Positions 9,496 to 17,732 of a DNA stretch of 64,000 nucleotides are shown here, in pieces. How positions within the stretch are numbered: position 1 is the first letter of the stretch; every line of letters starts with the position of its first letter. Below the pieces are notes generated by a model. That model did no database searches. It had not been told where the DNA came from and saw only the letters and a list, made by a program, of their open reading frames with translations. The position numbers were made by a program, and so were the translations under genes. The stretch covers positions 1-64,000 of the forward strand of contig NZ_JRND01000017.1 in the NCBI RefSeq assembly GCF_000758945.1, written 5' to 3'. Origin of the DNA: Lancefieldella parvula_C. Its GTDB lineage: Bacteria; Actinomycetota; Coriobacteriia; Coriobacteriales; Atopobiaceae.

Positions 9496-10197
9496 CTACC
9501 ACTCGACAGTAAGCGCGTCAGCTGGGTGCTTATTAATTTCTACCGATTGAGCCTGGCCTTCTTTAACGTGGATAACCCTATCGGCAATTTGAGTGAATGC
9601 AAAATTGTGTGTGACAATAGCCACGGTCTTATGCTGCTCCTTGCACATATCCTGCAAGAGCTTAAGAATTTGCTTTCCTGTTTTATAATCCAGCGCACCT
9701 GTTGGCTCATCGCAGAGCAAAAGGCGTGGGTTTTTTGCCAAAGCGCGCGCAATAGAGACGCGCTGCTGCTCTCCACCAGACAGTTGAGCTGGGAAGTTAT
9801 CCATACGATGCTCAAGACCAACAGCGCGTAGCGCATCTTCTGGCTGCATGGGGTCAAGGCAAATCTGAGATGCAAGCTCAACGTTCTCTTTTGCGGTGAG
9901 ATTAGGAACTAGATTGTAAAACTGGAAAACAAAGCCAATATCATGACGGCGGTAAAGCGTTCTTTCTTTTTCTGAAAGATCGCCAATTTCTTTTCCATCT
10001 AAATAAATAGACCCGGAGGTACAGGTATCCATACCTCCGAGCATATTTAAGACAGTTGTTTTGCCGGCTCCTGATGGGCCAACAATTACGCAAAGCTCTC
10101 CCTCTTCTATGGAGAAGTTCATGTCATGGACAGCGTTTACCTTAACGGAGCCCATGGTATACGTCTTTGTTACCTCTTTGAATTCAACAAAAGACAT
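9496..10197 (-). CDS. ABC transporter ATPase (MacB/LolD type)
   Basis: A 233-residue nucleotide-binding subunit. Walker A is GPSGAGKTT, the signature is LSGGEQQR, Walker B is LLLCDEPTGALD and the H-loop is VTHN. The sequence class is that of MacB/LolD ATPases, which drive FtsX-type permeases by mechanotransmission rather than by moving substrate through the membrane. AGGAG lies seven bases before the ATG at 10197. The gene is translationally coupled to the permease gene downstream, and the pair makes a complete two-gene transporter. Confidence 0.95.
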   Translation of the reverse strand: MSFVEFKEVTKTYTMGSVKVNAVHDMNFSIEEGELCVIVGPSGAGKTTVLNMLGGMDTCTSGSIYLDGKEIGDLSEKERTLYRRHDIGFVFQFYNLVPNLTAKENVELASQICLDPMQPEDALRAVGLEHRMDNFPAQLSGGEQQRVSIARALAKNPRLLLCDEPTGALDYKTGKQILKLLQDMCKEQHKTVAIVTHNFAFTQIADRVIHVKEGQAQSVEINKHPADALTVEW

Positions 10198-10255
10198 ACG
10201 TTTCTCCTATGAGAAAAGATAATTCTCCTGAACAAGAGGAGGTATGCGTGAGGAG

Positions 10256-10861
10256 CTACTCCTGTGGAGCCTCTGGAGCTGCAGGAGCCTCAGGTGCGAC
10301 AGTTGTGACAGTTGCTTCTGAAGCAGGTGCTGCTGTTACCTCTGTAGTTACAGGAACTACAGGAGCAACCTCTGCGCCCTCAGTAGCAAGAGACATTGGA
10401 GCAACAACAACCTCTTCCTCCTCAAGATCAGCCTGACGCTGGTCAAACTCTTTCTTAGCACGAACCCAAATGAGAAGTGCAAGAAGAGCGGTAAAGAGCA
10501 GGAAGGTAACAATCATGACGTTAAGAATAAGGGTGGTGAAGTTCACTGCCTGGCTGATAGAAATCATCACAGAAAGCTCTGTAAGTGCGGAAGTTAAACC
10601 AACTACAGAGAGAATGGAGAGACCCCACCTAAGACGAGGACGGAAACCCCTCAGAAGACCTGAAACCGCAGCAAAAAGGTAGCACAGGAAAATAATGTAG
10701 GTAATACGTGCAAGCATCAGAGAGATAGGGCTTGTCTGACGAGTTGCAAAGTTAAATACCGTGTGGAAATAGCTGAGATACTGAACTGGTGCAACAAAAT
10801 CAATGACAATAAAAATGAGAGCCACAATTGCTGGAATGGCAATCTTTGCTTTGGGGTTCAT
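10256..10861 (-). CDS. Four-helix membrane protein with Ala/Val/Glu-rich tail
   Basis: 201 residues. Four hydrophobic segments are visible at about 8-25, 45-67, 78-100 and 108-133, then a charged segment (RAKKEFDQRQADLEEEE) and a low-complexity tail of about 60 residues rich in Ala, Val, Pro, Thr and Glu. GAGGAGGT lies five bases upstream of the ATG. The tail is probably cytoplasmic and disordered. No family was recognised. It lies upstream of the ABC exporter genes on the same strand with a 58-base gap, so co-transcription is possible, but a functional link is only an inference. Confidence 0.7.
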   Translation of the reverse strand: MNPKAKIAIPAIVALIFIVIDFVAPVQYLSYFHTVFNFATRQTSPISLMLARITYIIFLCYLFAAVSGLLRGFRPRLRWGLSILSVVGLTSALTELSVMISISQAVNFTTLILNVMIVTFLLFTALLALLIWVRAKKEFDQRQADLEEEEVVVAPMSLATEGAEVAPVVPVTTEVTAAPASEATVTTVAPEAPAAPEAPQE

Positions 10862-10910
10862 GAAACCTCCTCGATTTCTTTATACGACCTGTCTATTTTA
10901 TCGTATAAAC

Positions 10911-11132
10911 CTATGACCAGTGTGGTAAGTCATGAAAGTCTTTTATATGGTCTTGAGCTTCTTGTTCTCTTTCTGCCAAGGCTTCTCGTAAACCTTTCAG
11001 AGCATCAAAAGGCATAAATATTTTTGCCCTGTTTGCTCGCGACATGCGAGGGTGTCCGTAGTGCATCTGCGCTGCAAACGCATCCTCTTTTGCACTAGCT
11101 TCTGCTGGCGAGAAACCCTGTTTAGGCCTCAT
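10911..11132 (-). CDS. YolD-like small protein paired with the Y-family polymerase
   Basis: 73 residues with the core MSRANRAKIFMPFDALKGLR, which I recognise as the short family that often follows UmuC/DinB-like polymerases in Gram-positive genomes (YolD-like). The ATG at 11132 overlaps the end of the polymerase gene by 11 bases and has GGAGAAG upstream; a longer frame upstream to 11234 lies wholly inside the polymerase gene and was discarded. It is basic with a helical, charged C-terminus. Its role is not established; the coupling suggests it acts with the polymerase. The 13-mer TGGCGAGAAACCC (11106-11118) lies inside its first codons. Confidence 0.75.
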   Translation of the reverse strand: MRPKQGFSPAEASAKEDAFAAQMHYGHPRMSRANRAKIFMPFDALKGLREALAEREQEAQDHIKDFHDLPHWS

Positions 11133-12465
11133 TGGTTTCTTCTCCACTACGATGTCCTCCAATCTGAGCGTTTCTCTGTCGTGCAGTTGCTTCGGGGAGC
11201 AAGTCCATAGCTTTGAGCAAAGAATTCTTACCAAACTTTTTCTTTATGGCATTGATAGTATCTTGACGCTGGCGTTCTCTTTCTAAAACAGTGTTGTCCT
11301 GGAAAAGAGAAGTCTGAATACCTGAGCCCGTTTCTTCTTGAGTGTTTCCGAAGGTAAGACCCACGCGGTGCACACTTTCTGAAGGTATTACGCGCTCGTC
11401 AAAGAAAGACAAAACCTCTGCCATAAGCTCATCTCTAGAGTTAGTAGGATAAGAGAGCTTCCTAGTGCCACTGCTGGAGGGAATATGTCTTCTCCAGCTC
11501 CTATAATCCCCCGTCTGCCTCAGCTCTTCCATCTGGCTCTCTGTTGCCGAGTAGCCAATATAGATACCAATAGAAGAGCAAACCAGCTTTTGCGTTACAA
11601 GCTCTAACGTCAACGCCTCAACCATCTCTTTAAAGATAAGACGCGCGCCCTCTGTATCTCTGTTGTAATCAAAGACCTGTGCCGTTGAGACAGAATGACT
11701 TTGAGATTTATAGGCCTTAATATCTGCAATGGTTGTTGGCTCAATACCCCACGCATGATCAATAAGAATTTCTGCATCAACACCAAATTCTTTATACAAA
11801 GGCTCTGTGGGAGCCGTAGCAAGCTGGCCCATGGTGTGAATATTCATTGCCGCAAGACGCTTTTGAATACCTGCGCCGATATGCCAAAAATCAGTTAAGG
11901 GCTTATGGTTCCAAAGTTTAAGTTTGTACGACTCTTCATCAAGCTCACCAAAGAAATTTGGGCTGTGCTTTGCCGTAATATCAAGCGCAATTTTTGCCAG
12001 ATACAAATTTGGGCCCAAACCACAAGTAGCAGGGATACCAGTAGTTTTTGCTACGTCTGCACGGATCTTCTCGCCTAGCTCTCTTGCTGTGCATCCGTAA
12101 AGCGATAAGTACGGTGTTACATCGATAAATGCCTCGTCAATGGAGTAAACGTGGATGTCTTCTGGGGCAATGTATTTGAGGTACACCGAATAAACGTCTG
12201 CAGAGCGCTCCACATACAAAGCCATGCGAGGAGGTGCTACCTCGTAAGTAAGGTTTTTGGGAATCTCAAAAACGCGACAACGCCCAGGAACACCCAACGC
12301 ACGAAGCGCCGGTGAAACCGCCAAACAAATTGTCTTTTCTGTCCTGGTAAGATCTGCCACAACAAGCTTGGCCTTCATGGGATCAAGACCTCGCTCAACA
12401 CATTCAACCGATGCGTAGAAACTCTTTAAATCAATGACCAGGTACTGTTTTTGAGAAGGTGTCAT
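11122..12465 (-). CDS. Y-family (UmuC/DinB-like) DNA polymerase
   Basis: 447 residues. The N-terminus carries the first catalytic aspartate and steric gate region (VIDLKSFYASVECVERGLDP), the second acidic cluster is YSIDEAFIDV, and a helix-hairpin-helix-like thumb follows (FWHIGAGIQKRLAAMNIHTMGQL). The C-terminal little-finger region ends in basic residues. It most resembles the UmuC-like group of low-GC Gram-positives rather than classical DinB. It performs translesion synthesis at damaged templates. The start has no clear ribosome binding site and lies three bases after the stop of the DJ-1 gene, so it is probably translated by coupling. A palindromic operator candidate lies upstream of the cassette. 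Confidence 0.92.
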   Translation of the reverse strand: MTPSQKQYLVIDLKSFYASVECVERGLDPMKAKLVVADLTRTEKTICLAVSPALRALGVPGRCRVFEIPKNLTYEVAPPRMALYVERSADVYSVYLKYIAPEDIHVYSIDEAFIDVTPYLSLYGCTARELGEKIRADVAKTTGIPATCGLGPNLYLAKIALDITAKHSPNFFGELDEESYKLKLWNHKPLTDFWHIGAGIQKRLAAMNIHTMGQLATAPTEPLYKEFGVDAEILIDHAWGIEPTTIADIKAYKSQSHSVSTAQVFDYNRDTEGARLIFKEMVEALTLELVTQKLVCSSIGIYIGYSATESQMEELRQTGDYRSWRRHIPSSSGTRKLSYPTNSRDELMAEVLSFFDERVIPSESVHRVGLTFGNTQEETGSGIQTSLFQDNTVLERERQRQDTINAIKKKFGKNSLLKAMDLLPEATARQRNAQIGGHRSGEETNEA

Positions 12466-12468
12466 GGC

Positions 12469-13041
12469 TTAGATAAGCACAATACCTTGAGAAACTTTTT
12501 CTGCCACATCATTGCCTACAAGATAACGGACAATCTCTAGGCCAAACTTAAGAGCGGTTCCTGCACCTTGGCTGGTAATGAAAGAGCCATCAACACAAAC
12601 CGCATCTTGCGAAAGATTGGCGCCATTCTCTGAGAGAAAATGCTGGAAACCTGGATTAGACGTAGCCTTCTTACCCGTAAGTAATCCACGCTTTGCATAA
12701 ATTGAAGGAGCTGCACAAATTGCAGCAAGCGCACGACCATCTGCGGCAAACGCATCAACTGCCTGCATAAGTGGCTCACAAGCCTCAAGATTAGTGGTTC
12801 CGGGAAGACCACCAGGAAGCACCAACATGCTGTAATCATCAAACGAGACCTGACTGAGCAGCTTGTCTGTTAAAAAAGTAACCTGGTGAGAAGAAGTCAC
12901 GCTCAAAGAATCAGATATAGACACTTTGTCACAGGGAACACCTGCACGATACAGGACGTCAACAACGCTCAGTCCCTCAATCTCTTCACAACCATCAGCA
13001 AAAAAGACAGCAACGCGCTTGTCAGTACATGGTGTAAACAT
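12469..13041 (-). CDS. DJ-1/PfpI-family protein
   Basis: 190 residues starting at ATG 13041, where AAGGGAG lies four bases upstream; a longer frame to 13092 lacks such a site. The DJ-1 fold is visible from VAVFFADGCEEIEG (the acidic residue that activates the cysteine) through VLPGG to the nucleophile elbow AAICAAPSIY with the reactive cysteine, and the closing segment FITSQGAGTALKFGLEIV. The family covers deglycase/chaperone-like stress proteins and cysteine peptidase relatives. It is the first gene of the cassette with the Y-family polymerase, which suggests a stress-response setting. Confidence 0.92.
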   Translation of the reverse strand: MFTPCTDKRVAVFFADGCEEIEGLSVVDVLYRAGVPCDKVSISDSLSVTSSHQVTFLTDKLLSQVSFDDYSMLVLPGGLPGTTNLEACEPLMQAVDAFAADGRALAAICAAPSIYAKRGLLTGKKATSNPGFQHFLSENGANLSQDAVCVDGSFITSQGAGTALKFGLEIVRYLVGNDVAEKVSQGIVLI

Positions 13042-13066
13042 CTGACTCCCTTCTCGACTAAAACTA

Positions 13067-13078
13067 GTACAAGTGTAC
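13067..13078. promoter_or_regulatory. Palindrome upstream of the DJ-1/polymerase cassette
   Basis: GTACAAGTGTAC has perfect 5-bp arms around two central bases. On the coding strand the surroundings read CGTACACTTGTACTAG, which has the spacing of Gram-positive LexA boxes (CGAAC-N4-GTTCG) but several mismatches. It lies 26 bases upstream of the start codon, in the only space between the upstream terminator and the cassette. Operator function is inferred. Confidence 0.4.
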
Positions 13079-13090
13079 GCCTTTTTACAC

Positions 13091-13124
13091 AAAAAAGGAC
13101 ACTCAAGTTTGTGCTTGAGTGTCC
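13091..13124 (-). terminator. Terminator after the EIIA gene
   Basis: A perfect 11-bp stem (arms 13097-13107 and 13114-13124, GGACACTCAAG) is followed on the minus strand by six T (13091-13096). Confidence 0.9.
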
Positions 13125-13191
13125 AAAATTTTACCCAGTTAAACTGTTACAGAAAGTACCCTTCAAGCCCCCTATAGCCTGGCGAGAAACC

Positions 13192-13650
13192 CTACTCCTC
13201 GCTAATGCCCTCGTTAATAGCCTGAGCAATAACTTCCTGATCATTAGAACCACGGAGCAAAGACTTAAACTCATCTCTCATCAGAAGAACAGCGGTCTTA
13301 GAAAGAAGCTTGATGTGAGTGGTGCCAGCCTCTCCATCTGGAACAAGCAGTGCAATAGCAACATCAACGGGTTTCTCGTCAAAAGAAGGCCACTCAAGAG
13401 GGGCGTTGTTCTTGAAGACAAAGACAGCTGCATCCTTGATGGCAGCATCTTTTGCGTGAGGAACTGCAAAGCCGTCAGTCATGCCGGTCTCGCCCATTTC
13501 CTCTCGAGCTAGGAAAGCATTGTAAACAGCGTCTGCATTATCAGTTACGCCAGCCTCCTGAGCCTTATTGGCAATAAAACGCAGGACATCATTACGGCTC
13601 GCTGCGTTCTGATTAACAAAAACGTTGTCTGCTTTAACAAAACCGCTCAT
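13192..13650 (-). CDS. Fructose/mannitol-type PTS EIIA protein
   Basis: 152 residues matching the PTS EIIA-2 domain. The phosphorylated histidine is H65 in GFAVPHAK. The rest of the domain is complete (VAIALLVPDGEAGTTHIKLLSKTAVLL). GGAAGGAAG lies upstream of the ATG. No EIIB, EIIC or transcription antiterminator lies next to it, so it either serves a permease encoded elsewhere or acts as a regulatory EIIA (PtsN-like). It is flanked by its own terminator. The stop codon TAG directly abuts a copy of the 13-mer TGGCGAGAAACCC. Confidence 0.9.
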   Translation of the reverse strand: MSGFVKADNVFVNQNAASRNDVLRFIANKAQEAGVTDNADAVYNAFLAREEMGETGMTDGFAVPHAKDAAIKDAAVFVFKNNAPLEWPSFDEKPVDVAIALLVPDGEAGTTHIKLLSKTAVLLMRDEFKSLLRGSNDQEVIAQAINEGISEE

Positions 13651-13743
13651 GAATCTTCCTTCCGTATGTTTGAGCTTTGTGGCTCAGTAACTTCGTATGT
13701 AGTAATAATACCCGCAATGAAACAAAATTTACCTTGAGAAACT

Positions 13744-14937
13744 TTACTTTAGAGCCATCCTCAAAATCTGTTGAACATCTGCTGTTTTAAGCTGCATAAA
13801 GTTACCTGCATGATCTCCGCCGCGAGCGTCAATAGTGCCCTCAGCCATCTGAAGAATATCCTCTTCAGAAGGGGCAACTCCAAGCTCTGCAAGGGAGGTT
13901 GGCATACCAATTGCATGACACCACTGGTTCCAAGCTTCAATTCCTGCAAGGCCTGTAGCTGTTGCGTTGTGGAAGTTGTTTTGAACTCCAAAAACATTGA
14001 CGGCAAACTGTGCAAAGCGCTCTGGATCTTGACTCATAACGTATTTTGCCCAACTTGCCCAAATAGCCGTGAGGCCAGCACCGTGAGCTACGTCGTACTT
14101 TGCACTGAGCTCATGTTCAATTGCGTGAGAAGCAAAATCACTCACGCGACCGGTTCCGGTAAGTCCGCAGTGAGAAAGCGACGAGGCCCAGAGCAAATCT
14201 GCTCGTGCAGCGTAGTTCTCTGGTTCTTTGACAGCAACCAGAACAGCTTCTTTTACGGTACGCAAGAGTCCCTCGGCAAGCTCGTCGGTGAGTGCCACGT
14301 CCTTCTCGAGCGTAAAGTAGCGCTCCATGGTGTGCATCATGATATCTGCGCCTGTTGACGCCGTCTGATAAGCGCTTACAGAATAGGTGAGCTCTGGATT
14401 CATGATGGCAAAGCAAGGACGGCCACTCTGATGGTGATAAGAACGTTTAAGCACGTGACCATCAGCCAGCGTAATGTTCATGACAGAAGAATCTGAGGTC
14501 TCAGAGCCAGTTCCTGCGATAGTAGAAATGACACCAATAGGAGCTGCCTTAGAAACACTAACCTTATGCAAATAGAGGTCTTCAAGAGAAACATCATTGG
14601 CTAAGCCGTATGCAATAGCCTTAGCAGAATCCATGACAGATCCGCCACCGATAGCCAAAATAAAGTCAACACCCTCGCGTTTACCCAGCTCTACAGCTTC
14701 TTCTGCAAGCTCTAAACGAGGGTTAGGAACAACTCCACCACAATCAACATAAGCAATTCCAGCATCGCTTAAAAGCTGATGAATCTGGTCAAGCAAGCCG
14801 CTCTTTACCACATGATTGCCACCAAAATGCACCAGCACCTTGCTGCCTCCATGAGCAAAGACAAGCTCTGCCGCACGAAGCTGAGTATCTTTTCCAAAAA
14901 CAACCTGAGTAGGTACAACGTACTCAAAATTAACCAT
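13744..14937 (-). CDS. Iron-containing alcohol dehydrogenase
   Basis: 397 residues of the group III Fe-dependent alcohol dehydrogenase family (butanol dehydrogenase-like). NAD(P)-binding GGGSVMDSAK and TIAGTGSETS are present, as are the metal-binding histidines in MMHTMERYF and SHAIEHELSAKYDVAHGAGL. The ATG at 14937 was preferred over an upstream TTG at 14943; AAAGG lies about nine bases before it. The family reduces aldehydes to alcohols or the reverse in fermentation; the exact substrate cannot be told. It stands alone, 35 bases downstream of the DegV gene on the same strand. Confidence 0.93.
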   Translation of the reverse strand: MVNFEYVVPTQVVFGKDTQLRAAELVFAHGGSKVLVHFGGNHVVKSGLLDQIHQLLSDAGIAYVDCGGVVPNPRLELAEEAVELGKREGVDFILAIGGGSVMDSAKAIAYGLANDVSLEDLYLHKVSVSKAAPIGVISTIAGTGSETSDSSVMNITLADGHVLKRSYHHQSGRPCFAIMNPELTYSVSAYQTASTGADIMMHTMERYFTLEKDVALTDELAEGLLRTVKEAVLVAVKEPENYAARADLLWASSLSHCGLTGTGRVSDFASHAIEHELSAKYDVAHGAGLTAIWASWAKYVMSQDPERFAQFAVNVFGVQNNFHNATATGLAGIEAWNQWCHAIGMPTSLAELGVAPSEEDILQMAEGTIDARGGDHAGNFMQLKTADVQQILRMALK

Positions 14938-14972
14938 GACCAAAGACCTTTCTTACCTACTCGAGCAACATC

Positions 14973-15857
14973 TTAAGCGCGAGGCTCTTCTCCCCACCAG
15001 AACGTTGCAACAGTTCCAGGACCAGTATGAACGCCAATTGTTGCACCAATAGTAAAGATGTTGATATCGCCTATCTGAGGAAGTTTTTCTTTAATAAGCT
15101 CTTTAACAGCCTGAGCATCAGAAGCGCACTCGGAGTTAGAGATAAACACCTTACGCGCATAAGCGTTTCCCCGCTCAGCAGTCTGAGTCATAATCTCAAC
15201 AACGCGAGCAGTTGCCTTCTTTTTGCCACGTGCCTTCTCTTTAACAGCCAAAGAGCCGTCGGCCTCGACATCCATAACAGGACAAATGTTAAGCATGCCG
15301 CCAAGCAGGCCAGCTGTCTTAGAAATGCGACCGCCGCGAACAAAGAAGGTCAAATCTGTAGAGAAGAACCAGCCATACACACGATGACGTGCTTCTTTAG
15401 CCCATGCAACTGCCTCGTCAAAAGACAGGCCTTCATCGCGTTTATCGGCAAGACCATCTACCAAGAGACCATAACCAGAAGATGCCTGCAGAGAGTCAAC
15501 AACCTCAATCTTTCTGTCAGGGAACTCCTGCTCAATCTCTACCTTTGCCTGGCAAGCAGACTCGTATGTTCCAGAAACGCCCGAACTCAACGAAACATGA
15601 AGAACATCTTTGCCCTCTTCCAGGAAAGGACGCCAGAAGGCCATGTACTCACCAATTGATACCTGTGAAGTGCGGCACTCAGCACCTGCAAGCATCTTTT
15701 TAAAGAGATCAGCTGGTGCATTAGTGCGACCAAAGTCATCCTTGCACTGAACACCATCAAGTTCGTAGTTGAAATATACGTATTTCACATCTCGTGACTG
15801 AAGGTACTTCTCACTTACATCGGCCGTAGAACAACAGGTCAAAACGTAGTTGGACAT
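14973..15857 (-). CDS. DegV-family fatty-acid-binding protein
   Basis: 294 residues starting at ATG 15857 (AAGGAGA five bases upstream). DegV features are visible: the serine-rich ligand loop VSLSSGVSGTYESA, SQVSIGEYMAFW, the lid FFSTDLTFFVRGGRISKTAGLLGGMLNICPVM and the C-terminal GATIGVHTGPGT. DegV (FakB-like) proteins bind a single fatty acid and, in Gram-positives, present it to the kinase FakA. No fakA lies in this window. The N-terminal CCST is unusual but does not disturb the fold. It is divergent from the DMT transporter gene. Confidence 0.92.
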   Translation of the reverse strand: MSNYVLTCCSTADVSEKYLQSRDVKYVYFNYELDGVQCKDDFGRTNAPADLFKKMLAGAECRTSQVSIGEYMAFWRPFLEEGKDVLHVSLSSGVSGTYESACQAKVEIEQEFPDRKIEVVDSLQASSGYGLLVDGLADKRDEGLSFDEAVAWAKEARHRVYGWFFSTDLTFFVRGGRISKTAGLLGGMLNICPVMDVEADGSLAVKEKARGKKKATARVVEIMTQTAERGNAYARKVFISNSECASDAQAVKELIKEKLPQIGDINIFTIGATIGVHTGPGTVATFWWGEEPRA

Positions 15858-16058
15858 ACAAGTCTCCTTGAAATATCTTCTTGCATAAAACAATCGCACA
15901 CACTTATTTTTCTTGCAGATGTGAGTATACTTCTAATCTCATTTTTATGCTGCTTGTGGGGCGTTCCAAGTGCAAAATCACGTATACTTGCACGCGTTTG
16001 ATTTTCTCAGAACACTACCTATACCTTAACTTTTATCTTCGACGGGAATGGATAGCGC

Positions 16059-17006
16059 GTGGCATTATCAGATCTTTCTACTAGAAACTCTTCCAGACTC
16101 ACACTAGATACTTCTTCTACGCTTGTATGGAAGTTTGCTCTTCTTGTCTGCGCACTTATCTGGGGCGGATCTTTTGTCGTTATCAAAGATGCAATTAGTT
16201 ACATCTCGGCAGCTTGGCTTATGACCTTACGTTTTGTCTTTGCTGTAGGTATTGTTGCCATCATCTTTAGAAAAAACCTTAAAGAACACTTGGATGCCAC
16301 ACATATCAAATACGGCGTGCTTTTAGGCGTTCTTAACGGTTTAGGATATCTTTTCCAAAATGGAGCTCTTGCTTATACCACTGCAGGTAAAGCCGCTTTT
16401 ATTGCATCAATTTATTGCGCGATGATTCCGTTTGTAAACTGGCTTATCGCAAAGAAAAAACCTCATGGAACCAGTATTTTTGCAGCCTTTTTATGCGTAG
16501 CTGGCATTGGTCTTATCTCACTGGGCACTGATTTTTCGTTCTCGTTTGGCTTGGGCGAGCAGATGACATTGCTTTCAGCTATTATTTTTGCCTTTGATTT
16601 TGTGCTTATTGCCGAGCTTGCTCACAAATACGACATCATCACACTTACGGTGGTGCAGCTTGGTGTGAGCGCCCTTCCCTGCCTTGCCTACGCGCTTTGC
16701 TTTGAAACGGTTCCCAATTTTGCGGTATTGCCCACAAATGCCTGGGTTGCTCTCGCCTACATCACTCTTATTGCAACCGCGCTAACCGGTGTTTTGCAGA
16801 ACCGCGCACAGAAGTCAGTTGCTCCTGTTCAGGCCTCACTAATTATTTCTCTGGACAGTATTTTTGCAGCAGTTTTTGGCGTTATCTTCCTTGCTGAAAT
16901 TATTACCCCTACGATTTTCCTGGGCTTTATTGTTATCTTTGTGGCAATCTTTATCAGTGAGCTTGGCGAGAAACCCGCAGAGCCCCAAACTTTTTCAGAA
17001 AACTAA
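16059..17006 (+). CDS. DMT-superfamily (EamA) transporter
   Basis: 315 residues with about ten hydrophobic helices arranged as two EamA repeats. The first contains CALIWGGSFVVIKDAI and the second ends in SLDSIFAAVFGVIFLAEIITPTIFLGFIVIF, both hallmarks of the family. The only in-frame start giving the full first helix is GTG at 16059, with a purine-rich GGGAATGG some ten bases upstream. Members export amino acids, nucleosides or other small metabolites; the substrate is not predictable. The gene is the only plus-strand gene between 200 and 21400 and ends at a bidirectional terminator. TGGCGAGAAACCC at 16964-16976 encodes LGEKP near the C-terminus. Confidence 0.9.
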   Translation: MALSDLSTRNSSRLTLDTSSTLVWKFALLVCALIWGGSFVVIKDAISYISAAWLMTLRFVFAVGIVAIIFRKNLKEHLDATHIKYGVLLGVLNGLGYLFQNGALAYTTAGKAAFIASIYCAMIPFVNWLIAKKKPHGTSIFAAFLCVAGIGLISLGTDFSFSFGLGEQMTLLSAIIFAFDFVLIAELAHKYDIITLTVVQLGVSALPCLAYALCFETVPNFAVLPTNAWVALAYITLIATALTGVLQNRAQKSVAPVQASLIISLDSIFAAVFGVIFLAEIITPTIFLGFIVIFVAIFISELGEKPAEPQTFSEN

Positions 17007-17033
17007 AGCTCTCTATACAATACGACCCTAAAC

Positions 17034-17059
17034 AAAAAGCCCCTGACGCGGGCTTTTTT
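17034..17059. terminator. Bidirectional terminator between the DMT gene and nrdG
   Basis: A stem AAAAAGCCC / GGGCTTTTT around a seven-base loop gives a T run on both strands, which suits the two convergent genes. Confidence 0.9.
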
Positions 17060-17076
17060 ATTGCACTTAGGAACTC

Positions 17077-17619
17077 TTACATCTCACGAGAGCTCATCAT
17101 AGGTCCATCGGACCAAAGTGTAATCTCTCCTGAAGCTAGTGTTTTAGGGACATCAATAAGACGCTGGTTAGAAGAACCTCTAAAACGCAAGGTAATATCG
17201 TAAAGGCTCTGAACCCATGGGCCGTCTACCAGAACATCAATGCAAGACAGGATGCGATCGGTATACTCTGTGTGCCATTTTCCCTCGGTCAACTGATCCC
17301 AGGTGTGACCTGAATACATCCAGATGCTCTTTTGTGGATAGGTAGCCCTGACCTTCTCGACAAACTCAACAAGACCTTCTTGGTTTTCTGGCTCAAAAGG
17401 CTCCCCACCCAAAATGGAAAGACCGTTGATATAGACAGGTGCAAGAGAGTCAATAATCTCTTGCTCAACTTCTGGAGTAAACTCTCCGCCGCTCTTGAAG
17501 TCCCACGCCTCATAATTAAAGCAGCCTTCACAGTGCAGACGGCAACCTGAAACAAACAGAGTTGTTCTTACGCCAACACCATTTGCAATATCTGAAAACT
17601 TAATATTTGAATAGTTCAT
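17077..17619 (-). CDS. nrdG: Anaerobic ribonucleotide reductase activase
   Basis: A 180-residue radical-SAM enzyme. The iron-sulfur motif is C26-x3-C30-x2-C33 (CRLHCEGC) and the SAM-binding GGEP motif follows (SILGGEPFEPENQ). It generates the glycyl radical on NrdD under anaerobic conditions. It follows nrdD on the same strand, but a strong terminator lies between the two, so either readthrough or a local promoter must supply nrdG. Length is standard for the family. Confidence 0.95.
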   Translation of the reverse strand: MNYSNIKFSDIANGVGVRTTLFVSGCRLHCEGCFNYEAWDFKSGGEFTPEVEQEIIDSLAPVYINGLSILGGEPFEPENQEGLVEFVEKVRATYPQKSIWMYSGHTWDQLTEGKWHTEYTDRILSCIDVLVDGPWVQSLYDITLRFRGSSNQRLIDVPKTLASGEITLWSDGPMMSSREM

Positions 17620-17675
17620 ACATAACCTTTGATGGGCAACTTCCGCGTATTGTGGATGTTACCTGATTGAGATAA

Positions 17676-17713
17676 TAAAAACGAGCAGAAGGGCTTGAGT
17701 GCTCTTCTGCTCG
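17676..17713 (-). terminator. Terminator between nrdD and nrdG
   Basis: A 10-bp stem (CGAGCAGAAG, arms 17682-17691 and 17704-17713) is followed on the minus strand by five T. Confidence 0.85.
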
Positions 17714-17732
17714 CTTGTCTGGTACTTAAAAC

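Noticed and set aside
15969..15992. Dyad GTGCAA-N12-TTGCAC in the divergent DegV/DMT promoter region.
   Set aside because: The arms are only six bases, the spacer is long and no other copies were seen.
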